50,541 nucleotides of DNA, taken from assembly GCA_030656095.1 (NCBI GenBank), contig JAUSOU010000055.1:1-50541 (forward strand), in the 5' to 3' direction. Shown here in pieces: positions 39,412-48,036 of this stretch (position 1 is the stretch's first letter; every line of letters starts with the position of its first letter). The DNA comes from Thermovirgaceae bacterium. Its GTDB lineage: Bacteria; Synergistota; Synergistia; Synergistales; Thermovirgaceae. The position numbers and the translations under genes were made by a program. The notes beneath the pieces are model-generated. The model saw only the letters and a list, made by a program, of their open reading frames with translations. It did no database searches and was not told the origin of the DNA.

Positions 39412-40554
39412 ATGAACCGCGAGAAAAAAACATACCGCATCGCACGGATAGACGGAGACGGCATCGGCCCGGAAGTTATCTCCGAGGCAGTAAAAGTCCT
39501 GGAGTCAGCAGGGAGGGCTCAGGGCCTGGGGTTCGAGTGGACGGAGTTTCCCTTTGGAGCCCGGCACTACCTTGAAAGCGGAGAGATCCTCCCCGAACCC
39601 GCCCTTGTTGAGCTCGGCAGACATGACGCCCTGCTCCTGGGCGCGATCGGAGACCCCTCCGTCAAGCCTGGTATCCTCGAACAGGGAATTCTGCTCAAAC
39701 TCCGTTTCCACTTCGACCAGTACGTCAACCTGAGGCCCGCCAAGAGTTATCCGCGGGTTCCCCTTCCCGTCAAGGCACCATCGATGGACACCGTTGTTGT
39801 CAGGGAGAACACGGAGGATTTCTACATGGGTTTGGGGGCGCGATGCGGGACGAGCCCCCTCGAAGCAGACATCAGTGCCGGCCGTAGCGCCTACACCATC
39901 CGGGGACACCTTCGACTTGATTTTGACCCGCCCTGTGCTTCGGCCGTGCAGATAGGGATAGCCACGGAGGACGCCGTCAGGCGCATCACTGCCTTCGCCT
40001 GCAGAACTGCGAAAAATCGGAGGGAAGAGTCCCTTGTCCTGGCATCAAAATCCAACGCACTCTCCTGGATCTACGGCTTCTGGGAAGAGGTCGCTGCTGA
40101 CGAGGCGAAAAAGGAAGGCATGGCTTTGTCCATCGCCAACGTAGATGCTCTATGCTATCACCTGGTCCGCGACCCTGGGCGTTACGGCGTGATCCTTACG
40201 CCGAACATGTTCGGCGACATCGTCAGCGACCTTCTTGCAGGCATTGCAGGAGGGCTCGGGGTAGCCGCGGGAGCAAACATCGGGGACGGCCTTTCCATGT
40301 TCGAGCCCGTCCACGGATCGGCACCCGACATCGCAGGCACGGGGCGGGCAAACCCCGTCGCCGCAATTCTCTCCGCAGCCATGATGCTCAGGCATCTGGG
40401 CGAGGAGACGGCCGCAGCAGCCGTTGAAAACGCAGTCGTTTCCTTTCTTGATGAAAGCGAAGAGAAAGAACTCCCCTGGGAGTTCGGAGGGAAGGGCTCC
40501 GTTTCTGGCGTCGGTGACGCCATCGCGGAGCGGACATCCGGATCTTCGCGGTAA
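39412..40554 (+). CDS. leuB: 3-isopropylmalate dehydrogenase
   Basis: 380 aa, three bases after leuD. Beta-decarboxylating dehydrogenase family: DGDGIGPEVI (about 14), LLGAIGDPSVKPG, LRFHFDQYVNLRPAKSYP (substrate-binding Arg residues), VVRENTEDFYMG, and the NAD-site block EPVHGSAPDIAGTGRANPVA (about 298-317). The Asp that follows GSAP, together with an Ile, indicates NAD use. It oxidises and decarboxylates 3-isopropylmalate. It is the last gene of the leu operon. Confidence 0.92.
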   Translation: MNREKKTYRIARIDGDGIGPEVISEAVKVLESAGRAQGLGFEWTEFPFGARHYLESGEILPEPALVELGRHDALLLGAIGDPSVKPGILEQGILLKLRFHFDQYVNLRPAKSYPRVPLPVKAPSMDTVVVRENTEDFYMGLGARCGTSPLEADISAGRSAYTIRGHLRLDFDPPCASAVQIGIATEDAVRRITAFACRTAKNRREESLVLASKSNALSWIYGFWEEVAADEAKKEGMALSIANVDALCYHLVRDPGRYGVILTPNMFGDIVSDLLAGIAGGLGVAAGANIGDGLSMFEPVHGSAPDIAGTGRANPVAAILSAAMMLRHLGEETAAAAVENAVVSFLDESEEKELPWEFGGKGSVSGVGDAIAERTSGSSR

Positions 40555-40621
40555 GGGACACCCACTTTCCCGCGGTTGCGCACATTACCTCTTTGCCGCG
40601 TAAATGCTTTCTTCCAAACCG

Positions 40622-40656
40622 GGGCTGTTCGCCTTTCTTGCAACAGCCCTTTGCCT
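40622..40656 (+). terminator. Probable terminator after leuB
   Basis: 8-bp stem GGGCTGTT/AACAGCCC with a 12-nt loop, followed by TTTGCCTTTT. About 70 bp past the leuB stop. Confidence 0.6.
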
Positions 40657-40667
40657 TTTCGTAGATC

Positions 40668-40692
40668 CCTCACTTGAAAGTGAGGATTTTTT
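40668..40692 (+). terminator. Second terminator after leuB
   Basis: Stem CCTCACT/AGTGAGG with a TGAA tetraloop followed by ATTTTTT. Works in tandem with the hairpin at 40622. Confidence 0.75.
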
Positions 40693-40974
40693 GCAATTCC
40701 TGCCGTTTTGATTTTGCAAAAAACACTTTTGAGGCAATGGCCACAGACAGTGCCTCAAGAACCGGGTTGATCCCTGATGCAAAACCCGGGGTCTGTCCAT
40801 TCCCCTATCATTACCCGGCCTGGTCCTCTCTTCTCAGTTATTTCCCGCGGCCTACATAATCTCTTCATATCTTCTCTTTACAATTCAAGTATTCGATCCC
40901 GGGTGTATCGGGGCTCCCGGTCAAAAAGGGGGGGTTTTTCCCCATCCAACGGGCGCAATGAAGGGAGAATTGTT
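40693..40974. other. Intergenic region before the copper operon
   Basis: No supported gene. An open frame continues upstream from the HMA-SafE gene to 40777 but lacks a Shine-Dalgarno and reads as non-protein-like sequence. TACAAT near 40880 may be a -10 box for the copper operon, though a good -35 was not found. I see no clear copper-responsive palindrome. Confidence 0.45.
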
Positions 40975-42438
40975 ATGGGTGGTAAAGATGTTTTGATCCG
41001 GCTGCATCTGCGCGGGATGACCTGTTCAGGATGTGAGAGGATAGTTGAAAACACGCTGAGAGAAATCCCGGGAGTGTTGAACGCCAAGGCAAATTATGGA
41101 GGAGGCTTTGTTGACGTCGTCCACGATGGGACCTTATCTCCCGAAACTTTGTCAAGAGCTGTGGAAGAGGCTGGTGATTATTCCACGGCCGCAAAGGGGA
41201 AAAATACTTCGGGAGATCCGGCCGCTTTTATTCCCGTGGGTCTCGCGGTCATGCTGTTTCTTGTTCTCCGGTATTTTGGCGTCGATCCCGCCCTTGTTCC
41301 CACTATCAGCGCCTCCGCCGGGCTCGGTCTTCTGTTTATTATAGGCCTGACCACCTCTCTTCACTGCGTCGGGATGTGCGGAGGCATTCAGATCGCACAG
41401 TGCACGGGTGACCCCGGGGAAGGCCGGTCCTTGATACCTTCCATTTTATACAACGCAGGCAGGGTTGTTTCCTATACACTGCTGGGTGGCCTCATCGGCA
41501 TGGCCGGGTCGGTGTTAAGCTTCTCTCCGCGTGTGCAGGGAAGCATAATGCTGGCAGCGGCAATATTCATGGCCCTCATGGGGCTCAACGCCCTTCTTCC
41601 AGACCTGGTGAGGGTCCGGTTCGGACTTCCTTCCGGCCTGGCAGTCCTCCGGAAGCGCCTCTCAAAAGGGAGGGGCTCCTTTGTCATCGGTCTATTGAAC
41701 GGCCTCATGCCTTGCGGTCCTCTTCAGGCCATGCAGCTCTACGCCCTTGGAACCGGCAGTTTCCTGGCGGGGGCCTCGGCCATGTTCGCCTTCAGCCTCG
41801 GGACGGTTCCCCTCATGTTCTCTCTCGGGGCTGTTAGTTCTCTTCTCACCGTGAAATACCGCAGGATCATGAGAGCGGCCGGGGGAGGTCTTGTGGTCGT
41901 GCTGGCTCTTTTCATGGCGCAGAACGGCCTTGCTCTGGCAGGCTTCTCCGGATCCCTCAATTCCGTCAGCCGGAGCGGGGCGGCGGAATTTGCAGCCTCC
42001 GGATCTTCCGCGGCTGAACTGCCCCCTGTCTCCAGCCCCGCCGCCGTCGCCAATACCGTAGCGGTTGAGCAGGTGGTTGTTGTAAATGTGACCTCGCGGG
42101 GCTACGCTTCCGTCAGGGCCGTCGCCGGTGTTCCCATCAGGCTGATCTTCCGGGCCGGGCCGGGAGCCATCAACGGCTGCAACAACGCCATCGTCATCCC
42201 TTCCCTCCAGCTGAAGCTGTCCCTGAAACAGGGGGATACGGAAGCTCCTGTCTTTACTCCCGAAAAAGCGGGGATAATAAACTATTCCTGCTGGATGGGC
42301 ATGATCCCGGGAAGGATAGAGATCGTGGAAAGGGACACCGTTCCCGATAACACCCTTGAGCAGGCGGAAACACCCGCTCCCGGGATCAGTGGAGAACAGA
42401 CTGCCCCTGCTTACCAGGCTTCCTGCTGCGGCAGCTGA
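40975..42438 (+). CDS. HMA - SafE-type membrane - cupredoxin-like fusion, copper handling
   Basis: 487 aa from the ATG at 40975 (AAGGGAG eight bases upstream). Residues about 5-70: heavy-metal-associated domain with RGMTCSGCERIV. About 85-330: the SafE/UreH-like (CcdA-related) membrane domain with six segments and the paired motifs GLTTSLHCVGMCGGIQIAQ and NGLMPCGPLQAMQLYALG. About 370-460: a cupredoxin-like domain with ligand-type NGCNNAIVIP and YSCWMGMIPGRI. The tail ends ASCCGS. Such fusions sit next to CopA in anaerobes and probably move copper across the inner membrane or to the periplasm. It is the first gene of the copper operon. Confidence 0.82.
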   Translation: MGGKDVLIRLHLRGMTCSGCERIVENTLREIPGVLNAKANYGGGFVDVVHDGTLSPETLSRAVEEAGDYSTAAKGKNTSGDPAAFIPVGLAVMLFLVLRYFGVDPALVPTISASAGLGLLFIIGLTTSLHCVGMCGGIQIAQCTGDPGEGRSLIPSILYNAGRVVSYTLLGGLIGMAGSVLSFSPRVQGSIMLAAAIFMALMGLNALLPDLVRVRFGLPSGLAVLRKRLSKGRGSFVIGLLNGLMPCGPLQAMQLYALGTGSFLAGASAMFAFSLGTVPLMFSLGAVSSLLTVKYRRIMRAAGGGLVVVLALFMAQNGLALAGFSGSLNSVSRSGAAEFAASGSSAAELPPVSSPAAVANTVAVEQVVVVNVTSRGYASVRAVAGVPIRLIFRAGPGAINGCNNAIVIPSLQLKLSLKQGDTEAPVFTPEKAGIINYSCWMGMIPGRIEIVERDTVPDNTLEQAETPAPGISGEQTAPAYQASCCGS

Positions 42439-42478
42439 GAACGTTTAGAGAAAATTCGGCGAAAGGGAGGAAAAACTT

Positions 42479-44965
42479 TTGAAGCATTCTTTCACAATCA
42501 CAGGAATGAGCTGCTCCGCCTGCGCAAAGGCCGTGGAGCGCGCAGCAGGAAAACTTCCGGGAGTGACGGAGGCGTCCGTCAACTTTGCCACTGAGAAACT
42601 GACGGTTGAGCAGGAACCGCCGGACGAGGCCGCTGTGGTCAATGCTGTTGAAAAGGCCGGATATGGAGCGATCCCCGCGGGGGGTGAAACTTCCGAGGCC
42701 ATCCTTTCGATAGGAGGCATGCATTGCGCCGCCTGTGCTTCCTCCATCGAGAAGGGGCTTTCGAAACTCCCCGGAGTGGAAAACTCCTCGGTCAACCTGG
42801 CAACAGAGAAGGCAATGATACGCTATCGCCCCGACCAGACTGGGATCTCAGTCTTTCGGGATACCATAGAGAAACTCGGCTTCAGTGTGGTGGAAACAAG
42901 CCGTAGGGGCGCCGCCGACAGTGAACGGGAGCGGAAAAAAGCGGACATGCGGGCACACCTCTTCAGGGTGATCGCCGCGTGTTCTTTCGCCCTCCCCCTG
43001 TTCTACCTGGCAATGGGAGCCATGCTCGACTGGCCCATTCCGGATGCGCTCCATCCAATGAAATACCCTCTCATATTCGCTCTGGCCCAGGTGACCCTTC
43101 TTGTCCCAATAGTCGCGGCTGGATCGAGCTTTTTCACTGTGGGGACCCGCGCTCTACTCCGCCTTTCCCCCAACATGGACTCGCTCATCGCCATCGGAAC
43201 CACGGCAGCCATGGTCTACAGCTCAGTTTCCATCTATCGGATGGCCGTTGGCGATCTGGCGGCCATGAACGACCTCTACTTTGAAACCGCGGGAGTGATC
43301 CTCGCCCTGGTGATGCTGGGCAAGTATTTCGAGGCCCGTTCGAAGGGACAAACCTCCGAGGCCATCTACCGCCTCATGGAGCTTGCGCCCCCCACGGCCA
43401 CGGTTCTGCGTGACGGCCGTGAGGTTGAAATTGATGCAGCGGAACTGCAGATGGAAGACCTTGTTATCATCAAGCCCGGCGGCCGGATCCCCGTGGACGG
43501 AGTATTGATCGAGGGAAGTTCCGCGGTGGATGAATCCATGCTCACCGGCGAGAGTATTCCTGTGGACAAGAACGTAGGTGACAGGGTGACGGCGGGAAGC
43601 ATCAACCGTCACGGATCCTTTGTCTTCCGGGCTACGCGCGTGGGAGACGATACCACTCTGTCGCGGCTCATAAGGCTGGTGGAGGAAGCACAGGCCCGCA
43701 AAGCCCCCATAGCCAGACTCGCCGACATCGTCTCCGGATACTTCGTTCCCGTTGTGGTGATCATCGCGATCGTTTCGGCCGCCGCCTGGCTGCTCTCGGG
43801 CAGCACGCTCCCCTTCGCCCTCACGGTCTTCATTGCGGTCCTTGTGATCGCATGCCCATGTGCTCTGGGACTCGCAACACCCACGGCCATCATGGTGGGA
43901 ACAGGCAAGGGCGCGGAGTACGGCATTCTCATCAAGAGCGGCGAAGCTCTTGAAACAGCTCACAAGGTTCAGACGGTGGTGCTTGACAAAACGGGCACCA
44001 TTACTGAAGGGCGGCCAGTGCTGGCCGCGGTTGTTCCATTTGCGGAATTCACCGAAGAGGATGTACTTCGCCTGGCGGCGTCCGCCGAAAAGGGATCGGA
44101 GCACCCCCTGGGAGAAGCTGTCGTCAAGGGGGCGGAGGAGCGAAATATCGTGCTTCTTCCCTCGGAAGGATTCACCGCTCTGCCAGGCATGGGAGTTGAG
44201 GCGCGCATCGGGGGGCGAGATGTGGTTCTGGGCAACATCGCTCTGCTGAGCGGCCGGGGAATTGCTTCAGAAGGCGCAAAAATGGTTCTCGAAGGGCTTT
44301 CGGATGAAGGAAAAACTCCAATGCTGCTCGGGGTTGACGGACGGCTGGCCGGCATCGTGGCGGTCGCGGATACGGTGAAGCCCACCAGCGCGACGGCAGT
44401 GGACCGCATGAAGGAGATGGGATTGTCCGTAGTGATGATGACCGGTGACAATGAGCGCACCGCCAGGTCAATCGCGCGGCAGGTCGGAATCGACCGTGTG
44501 CTCTCGGGGGTTCTGCCCGACGGCAAGGCGGGCGAGGTGAAGCGTCTGCAGCAGGAGGGCCGAGTCGTCGCGATGGTGGGCGATGGGATCAACGACGCAC
44601 CTGCGCTGGTCCAGGCCGATGTCGGGATCGCCATAGGCTCGGGAACCGACGTGGCCATTGAATCCGCCGATATCGTTCTCGTGCACAGCGACCTTCGGGA
44701 CATACCTTCCGCCATAGAGCTCTCCCAGCGCACAATGCGCACCATCAGGCAGAATCTGTTCTGGGCGTTCTTCTACAATATCATCGGTATTCCCGTGGCG
44801 GCAGGAGTGCTTCACATTTTCGGCGGGCCGCTGCTGAATCCCATTTACGCGGCCCTCGCAATGTCCTTCAGTTCTGTCTCCGTGGTGACCAACGCGCTGA
44901 GACTGAAGTCATTCAAACCTCTGAGACTCTCTAGTACAGCTTTGAAAGGAGAGATGACAAAATGA
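42479..44965 (+). CDS. copA: Copper-translocating P1B-type ATPase
   Basis: 828 aa from a TTG with GGGAGG about eight bases upstream. Two N-terminal HMA domains (GMSCSACAKAV at about 9 and GMHCAACASSI at about 80), then eight membrane segments. The TGES motif reads MLTGESIPVDK, the ion-binding CPC is in ACPCALGLATPTA (about 458), the phosphorylated Asp is in VLDKTGTITEG (about 502), the HP motif is in SEHPLGEAVV, and GDGINDAPAL is near residue 700. Exports Cu(I). Its last codons overlap the next gene (ATGA). Confidence 0.95.
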   Translation: MKHSFTITGMSCSACAKAVERAAGKLPGVTEASVNFATEKLTVEQEPPDEAAVVNAVEKAGYGAIPAGGETSEAILSIGGMHCAACASSIEKGLSKLPGVENSSVNLATEKAMIRYRPDQTGISVFRDTIEKLGFSVVETSRRGAADSERERKKADMRAHLFRVIAACSFALPLFYLAMGAMLDWPIPDALHPMKYPLIFALAQVTLLVPIVAAGSSFFTVGTRALLRLSPNMDSLIAIGTTAAMVYSSVSIYRMAVGDLAAMNDLYFETAGVILALVMLGKYFEARSKGQTSEAIYRLMELAPPTATVLRDGREVEIDAAELQMEDLVIIKPGGRIPVDGVLIEGSSAVDESMLTGESIPVDKNVGDRVTAGSINRHGSFVFRATRVGDDTTLSRLIRLVEEAQARKAPIARLADIVSGYFVPVVVIIAIVSAAAWLLSGSTLPFALTVFIAVLVIACPCALGLATPTAIMVGTGKGAEYGILIKSGEALETAHKVQTVVLDKTGTITEGRPVLAAVVPFAEFTEEDVLRLAASAEKGSEHPLGEAVVKGAEERNIVLLPSEGFTALPGMGVEARIGGRDVVLGNIALLSGRGIASEGAKMVLEGLSDEGKTPMLLGVDGRLAGIVAVADTVKPTSATAVDRMKEMGLSVVMMTGDNERTARSIARQVGIDRVLSGVLPDGKAGEVKRLQQEGRVVAMVGDGINDAPALVQADVGIAIGSGTDVAIESADIVLVHSDLRDIPSAIELSQRTMRTIRQNLFWAFFYNIIGIPVAAGVLHIFGGPLLNPIYAALAMSFSSVSVVTNALRLKSFKPLRLSSTALKGEMTK

Positions 44966-45585
44966 GAAAAATTTTCCCTATACTGGTTCTTATGGCTTTG
45001 CCACTTGTCTGGATAGCCTCGGGAAAGGCTGATGTGGTGAAAAAATTTGGATCTGTCTCATTTGCTGAGATGATGGCGAACCCGCGGAGCGGGGCATCTG
45101 TCTCCGATGGGCTGGTTTCCGTAACAGGGCCGGACGGCCAGGTTTTCCTGCTGTGGGAGAGCGGGACCGCTTTTCTGATCCCGGCGGGGCCCTTTCTCGA
45201 AGCGGGGCTCGACACTTCGAAACTGCCCGGAAACATCATCTTCGACGCCGCCGCGGGGACTCTTCTCATCGGAGATGCACCTGTTCGCGGAGGAGATAAC
45301 GCGTTGGGTGAGATCTTCAACTCCTTTCTGAAGACCAAACGCCCTGCCCTGGGGTATCATGGCGCTATGGATCACTTCGGTCTCGATGTCGGCGGCGAAG
45401 GAAAATTCGAGTGGGCCATAAGACCGGAAAAGAACGACAAGGATGTAGTTTTCATTCTCGACCCCAGACCCCTGGAACGAGCCGGGCTGCGGCCTCTGGA
45501 GGTAAAGGGGTGGGCTCTCCTGGATCTTGATGTGACAATGAACAGCAAGGCTCCCCGTCTGGCGTCCCTGTTTGAGATCCGGTAG
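44962..45585 (+). CDS. Exported protein of unknown function in the copper operon
   Basis: 207 aa; the ATG overlaps the copA stop, so it is translationally coupled. Signal peptide about 1-23 (ends GKA). The mature part is strand-rich, with VSVTGPDGQVFLLWESGTAF, FDAAAGTLLIGDAPVRGGDN and a C-terminal half around LGYHGAMDHFGLDVGGEG and VVFILDPRPLERAGLRPLEV. It contains no cysteine and few His or Met, so it is not an obvious copper chaperone. No family recognised. Coupling to copA suggests a periplasmic accessory role. Confidence 0.7.
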   Translation: MRKIFPILVLMALPLVWIASGKADVVKKFGSVSFAEMMANPRSGASVSDGLVSVTGPDGQVFLLWESGTAFLIPAGPFLEAGLDTSKLPGNIIFDAAAGTLLIGDAPVRGGDNALGEIFNSFLKTKRPALGYHGAMDHFGLDVGGEGKFEWAIRPEKNDKDVVFILDPRPLERAGLRPLEVKGWALLDLDVTMNSKAPRLASLFEIR

Positions 45586-45604
45586 GATCGGGAGGCGGTT
45601 TTTC

Positions 45605-46288
45605 ATGAATATCCTCGTGGTGGAGGACGAACCGAAGGCCCTGAGCGTAGTTCGCGCCTATCTCGAAAGGGATGGACACAGGGTTTTGGAGGCCATGGAC
45701 GGAGAGCGTGCGCTTCTGCTCTTTGAAACGGTTCCCGTGGATTTCGTGATCCTCGATCTCATGCTGCCGGATATCTGCGGCGAGGAGGTGTGCCGAAGGA
45801 TACGTGCCTCTTCTCAGATCCCGATCATCATTCTTACCGCCAAAGCGGCGGAGGCGGACAGGCTGAAAGGCCTTGAGGGAGGTGCCGACGATTACCTCGT
45901 GAAGCCATTCAGCCCCAGGGAGCTTGTGGCCAGAGTTAATGCCGTTCTACGCCGCGTCAGTCCGCTTGAGTCCATGAGGGTGCTTCGTTTTTCAGGTGGG
46001 CTCTCCATCCATCTTGAGGAACAGGGAGTTTTCGCGGGAAAGCGGCAGATCTCCCTCACTCCGGCGGAGTATCGCCTTCTGCTGACTATGGCCCGGCGGC
46101 CGCTTCAGGCGTTTACGCGGGAGCAGCTGATCGCCCGGGCCTTCGATGAGAGCTATGAGGGATGCGACCGTGTCATCGACGTGCATATCAAAAACCTCAG
46201 GCAAAAAATAGAACAGGATCCCCGCCATCCACTCTTCATCCAGACGATCTTCGGCACGGGGTACCGTTTCGGAGGCACCATACTGTGA
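45605..46288 (+). CDS. OmpR/CusR-type response regulator
   Basis: 227 aa from the ATG at 45605 (GGGAGG upstream). Receiver domain 1-118: acidic pair E7/D8, phospho-acceptor D51 in VILDLMLPD, Lys in DDYLVKPFSPRELVARV. C-terminal winged helix (about 130-225) with ISLTPAEYRLLLTMARRP, DRVIDVHIKNLRQKIEQDP and the closing TIFGTGYRFGG. It overlaps its kinase by GTGA. Position directly behind copA and its partner points to control of copper resistance. Confidence 0.92.
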   Translation: MNILVVEDEPKALSVVRAYLERDGHRVLEAMDGERALLLFETVPVDFVILDLMLPDICGEEVCRRIRASSQIPIIILTAKAAEADRLKGLEGGADDYLVKPFSPRELVARVNAVLRRVSPLESMRVLRFSGGLSIHLEEQGVFAGKRQISLTPAEYRLLLTMARRPLQAFTREQLIARAFDESYEGCDRVIDVHIKNLRQKIEQDPRHPLFIQTIFGTGYRFGGTIL

Positions 46289-47679
46289 ATCGCTCATGGT
46301 CTCTTGCGACACGTCTCACTCTCGGATTCGTCCTTGTGGCGGTCACTCTTTCCTTCACCGTCGTCGCCGTGCTTGAATTTCTGGTGAACCATCAGTTCAG
46401 CGCCTACATGGAAGAAAACAGGCTAAAAAAGCATGACGAGATCGTCAATTACTTCGAGCAGGTCTACGCCAAAAACTCATCATGGAGTGAGGACTCCGGA
46501 ACGGAGATATCCGACCAGGCCATGAGAGACGGCAATGTGGTGACCCTTCTGGACGGGAAAAGAAAAGTTCTGTGGGCCATGGACAGGGAAATGGTGGCCA
46601 TCCATTACCGGATGATGGGACATCCGAACACAGAGTACGAGGAAAGGGAATACCCCGTCCTTTCTGGCGGCACTGCGGTGGGGAGCGTGCGGGTAGGGTA
46701 TTTTAGCGGAATGATCCTGTTGCCGGAGGATACCGCCTTTCGCGACAGCATCAGGGAGGGAATACTTGTTTCATCCCTTCTGGGAGTTATTGCCGCCATC
46801 TGTTTTTCCGTCATCCTGTCGCGAAAGTTGTCGCTCCCTCTGCGCAGGACAAAAGAACTGGCAGACCGCATCCAAAAGGGAGACCTGTCCGTTCGTATCA
46901 CCGATAATTTCGGGACGAAAGAGCTGGACAGCTTGGCTAGCGGTTTGAACTTTCTCGCTCAATCCCTTCAGAATCAGGAGGAGCTGCGGAAACAGCTTAC
47001 CAGGGACATATCCCACGAACTGCGGACGCCCTTGAACGCGCTTAACGCGCTTATCGAGGCCTACATCGACGGAATAATGGAGCCCACCCCGGAAAATCTG
47101 GCGGGGTGCAAGGAAGAGGTTCTTCGCCTGGCAACCCTCACCCGCGACCTGGAGTGCCTCAGTGACCTGGAAGGCGAATCCCTCAGCCTTGATCCTGAAC
47201 TGCTGGACCTCGGGGATTTCCTCCGGTCCGCCGCCCGCACCTTCTCTCCTCTTTGCGCCCGCAAGGGATTGGACCTCGCAATCCTGGTTGAAGAGGACCT
47301 TTTCCTGAAAGCAGATGGGGACAAACTTCGGCAGGTGCTGCTTAACCTCCTCTCCAATGCTGTGGAATACACCCCTTCGGGCGGATACATCCGCGTAGAG
47401 GGCTGCCGTTTCGGGGATGGGATCAGAATTGCCGTGGCGGACTCGGGGATCGGGATCGAAAAGAAAGAGCTGTCCCACATTTTCGAACGTTTCTATCGAG
47501 TGGACAAATCCCGCAGCCGGAATTCGGGAGGAACGGGTATCGGTCTCGCCATCGTGGAGAAAATAGTCAAGGCCCACGGCTGGAATATTTTTGTCGAGAG
47601 CAGGCCGGGTAAAGGGAGCCGGTTCATCGTGGACACTCCCGGGGATTTTTCTCACTGTCAGGCAAAGGATCGTTGCTGA
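46285..47679 (+). CDS. Membrane sensor histidine kinase
   Basis: 464 aa from a GTG at 46285 overlapping the regulator's stop. First membrane segment about 10-32, periplasmic sensor loop about 33-165, second segment about 166-188, HAMP about 189-240 (LPLRRTKELADRIQKGDLSV). HisKA H-box RDISHELRTPLNALNAL at about 245; HATPase with NLLSNAVEYTP (N box), VADSGIGIEKKEL (G1) and GGTGIGLAIVEKIV (G2). The short sensor loop has Met and His (AMDREMVAIHYRMMGHPN) suited to Cu(I); this is inference. It is the last gene of the copper operon. Confidence 0.9.
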   Translation: MNRSWSLATRLTLGFVLVAVTLSFTVVAVLEFLVNHQFSAYMEENRLKKHDEIVNYFEQVYAKNSSWSEDSGTEISDQAMRDGNVVTLLDGKRKVLWAMDREMVAIHYRMMGHPNTEYEEREYPVLSGGTAVGSVRVGYFSGMILLPEDTAFRDSIREGILVSSLLGVIAAICFSVILSRKLSLPLRRTKELADRIQKGDLSVRITDNFGTKELDSLASGLNFLAQSLQNQEELRKQLTRDISHELRTPLNALNALIEAYIDGIMEPTPENLAGCKEEVLRLATLTRDLECLSDLEGESLSLDPELLDLGDFLRSAARTFSPLCARKGLDLAILVEEDLFLKADGDKLRQVLLNLLSNAVEYTPSGGYIRVEGCRFGDGIRIAVADSGIGIEKKELSHIFERFYRVDKSRSRNSGGTGIGLAIVEKIVKAHGWNIFVESRPGKGSRFIVDTPGDFSHCQAKDRC

Positions 47680-47744
47680 TCAAAAAAGAACGGATTCAGG
47701 ATTAGGGAAAATCGGCCTCCCTGAAAGCGCTGGGGATGATTACG

Positions 47745-47790
47745 ACACGCCGTGAAAAAATCCGCCTTGACGGATCTTTTCACGGCGTGT
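47745..47790. promoter_or_regulatory. 46-bp palindrome overlapping the ilv promoter
   Basis: A perfect 14-bp inverted repeat (ACACGCCGTGAAAA...TTTTCACGGCGTGT) with a further 5-bp inner stem (ATCCG/CGGAT). The arms span the -35 box and the whole spacer and end on the first base of the -10 box. It may be an operator or a terminator for the upstream kinase gene. Confidence 0.65.
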
Positions 47791-47795
47791 ACAAT
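47767..47795 (+). promoter_or_regulatory. Promoter of the ilv operon
   Basis: TTGACG (47767-47772), 17-nt spacer, TACAAT (47790-47795). Same boxes and spacing as the leu promoter at 35788. Confidence 0.8.
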
Positions 47796-47841
47796 TCCCC
47801 ACAACCTGGATTAATAGTCGGCACCGAAAGGAGGAAACCCC

Positions 47842-47937
47842 ATGCGCGAACTGATCCTGAACGGAAGCATCCTTATAGTCGTACTCGTCCTCGTCCTTAT
47901 TAGCTGCGGGTTCCCTCCCGGAGTGCCGGCGGACTAG
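47842..47937 (+). CDS. ilvL: ilv-operon leader peptide (attenuator)
   Basis: 31 codons from an ATG after GAAAGGAGG. The peptide contains a run of eleven branched-chain residues (ILIVVLVLVLI, residues 10-20) and ends GFPPGVPAD. This is a textbook control run for Ile, Leu and Val supply. The segment GGGTTCCCTCCCGG..CCGGCG (47908-47931) can pair with 47946-47967, which includes the 5' arm of the terminator at 47957. Stalling in the run would leave it free to form the antiterminator. Homologous to the leu leader at 35863. Confidence 0.9.
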   Translation: MRELILNGSILIVVLVLVLISCGFPPGVPAD

Positions 47938-47956
47938 TACGCAAACGCCGGAACCG

Positions 47957-47992
47957 GGCCGGGACCCTTAAACAGGGTCCCGGCCTTTTTTT
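47957..47992 (+). terminator. Attenuator terminator of the ilv operon
   Basis: Perfect 11-bp stem GGCCGGGACCC/GGGTCCCGGCC with a 7-nt loop, followed by TTTTTTT. It lies between the leader peptide and ilvN. Confidence 0.92.
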
Positions 47993-48036
47993 ATATTTTT
48001 GCCAGTGATTTTATTCGAGAGTCAGGGGGGAGCTTT

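Noticed and set aside
40777-40974. Upstream extension of the HMA-SafE gene
   Set aside because: The extra 66 residues look non-coding, and the ATG at 40975 has a good Shine-Dalgarno directly before the HMA domain.
43223-44745. Long minus-strand ORFs opposite copA
   Set aside because: GC-rich antisense frames of a clearly recognised P-type ATPase.
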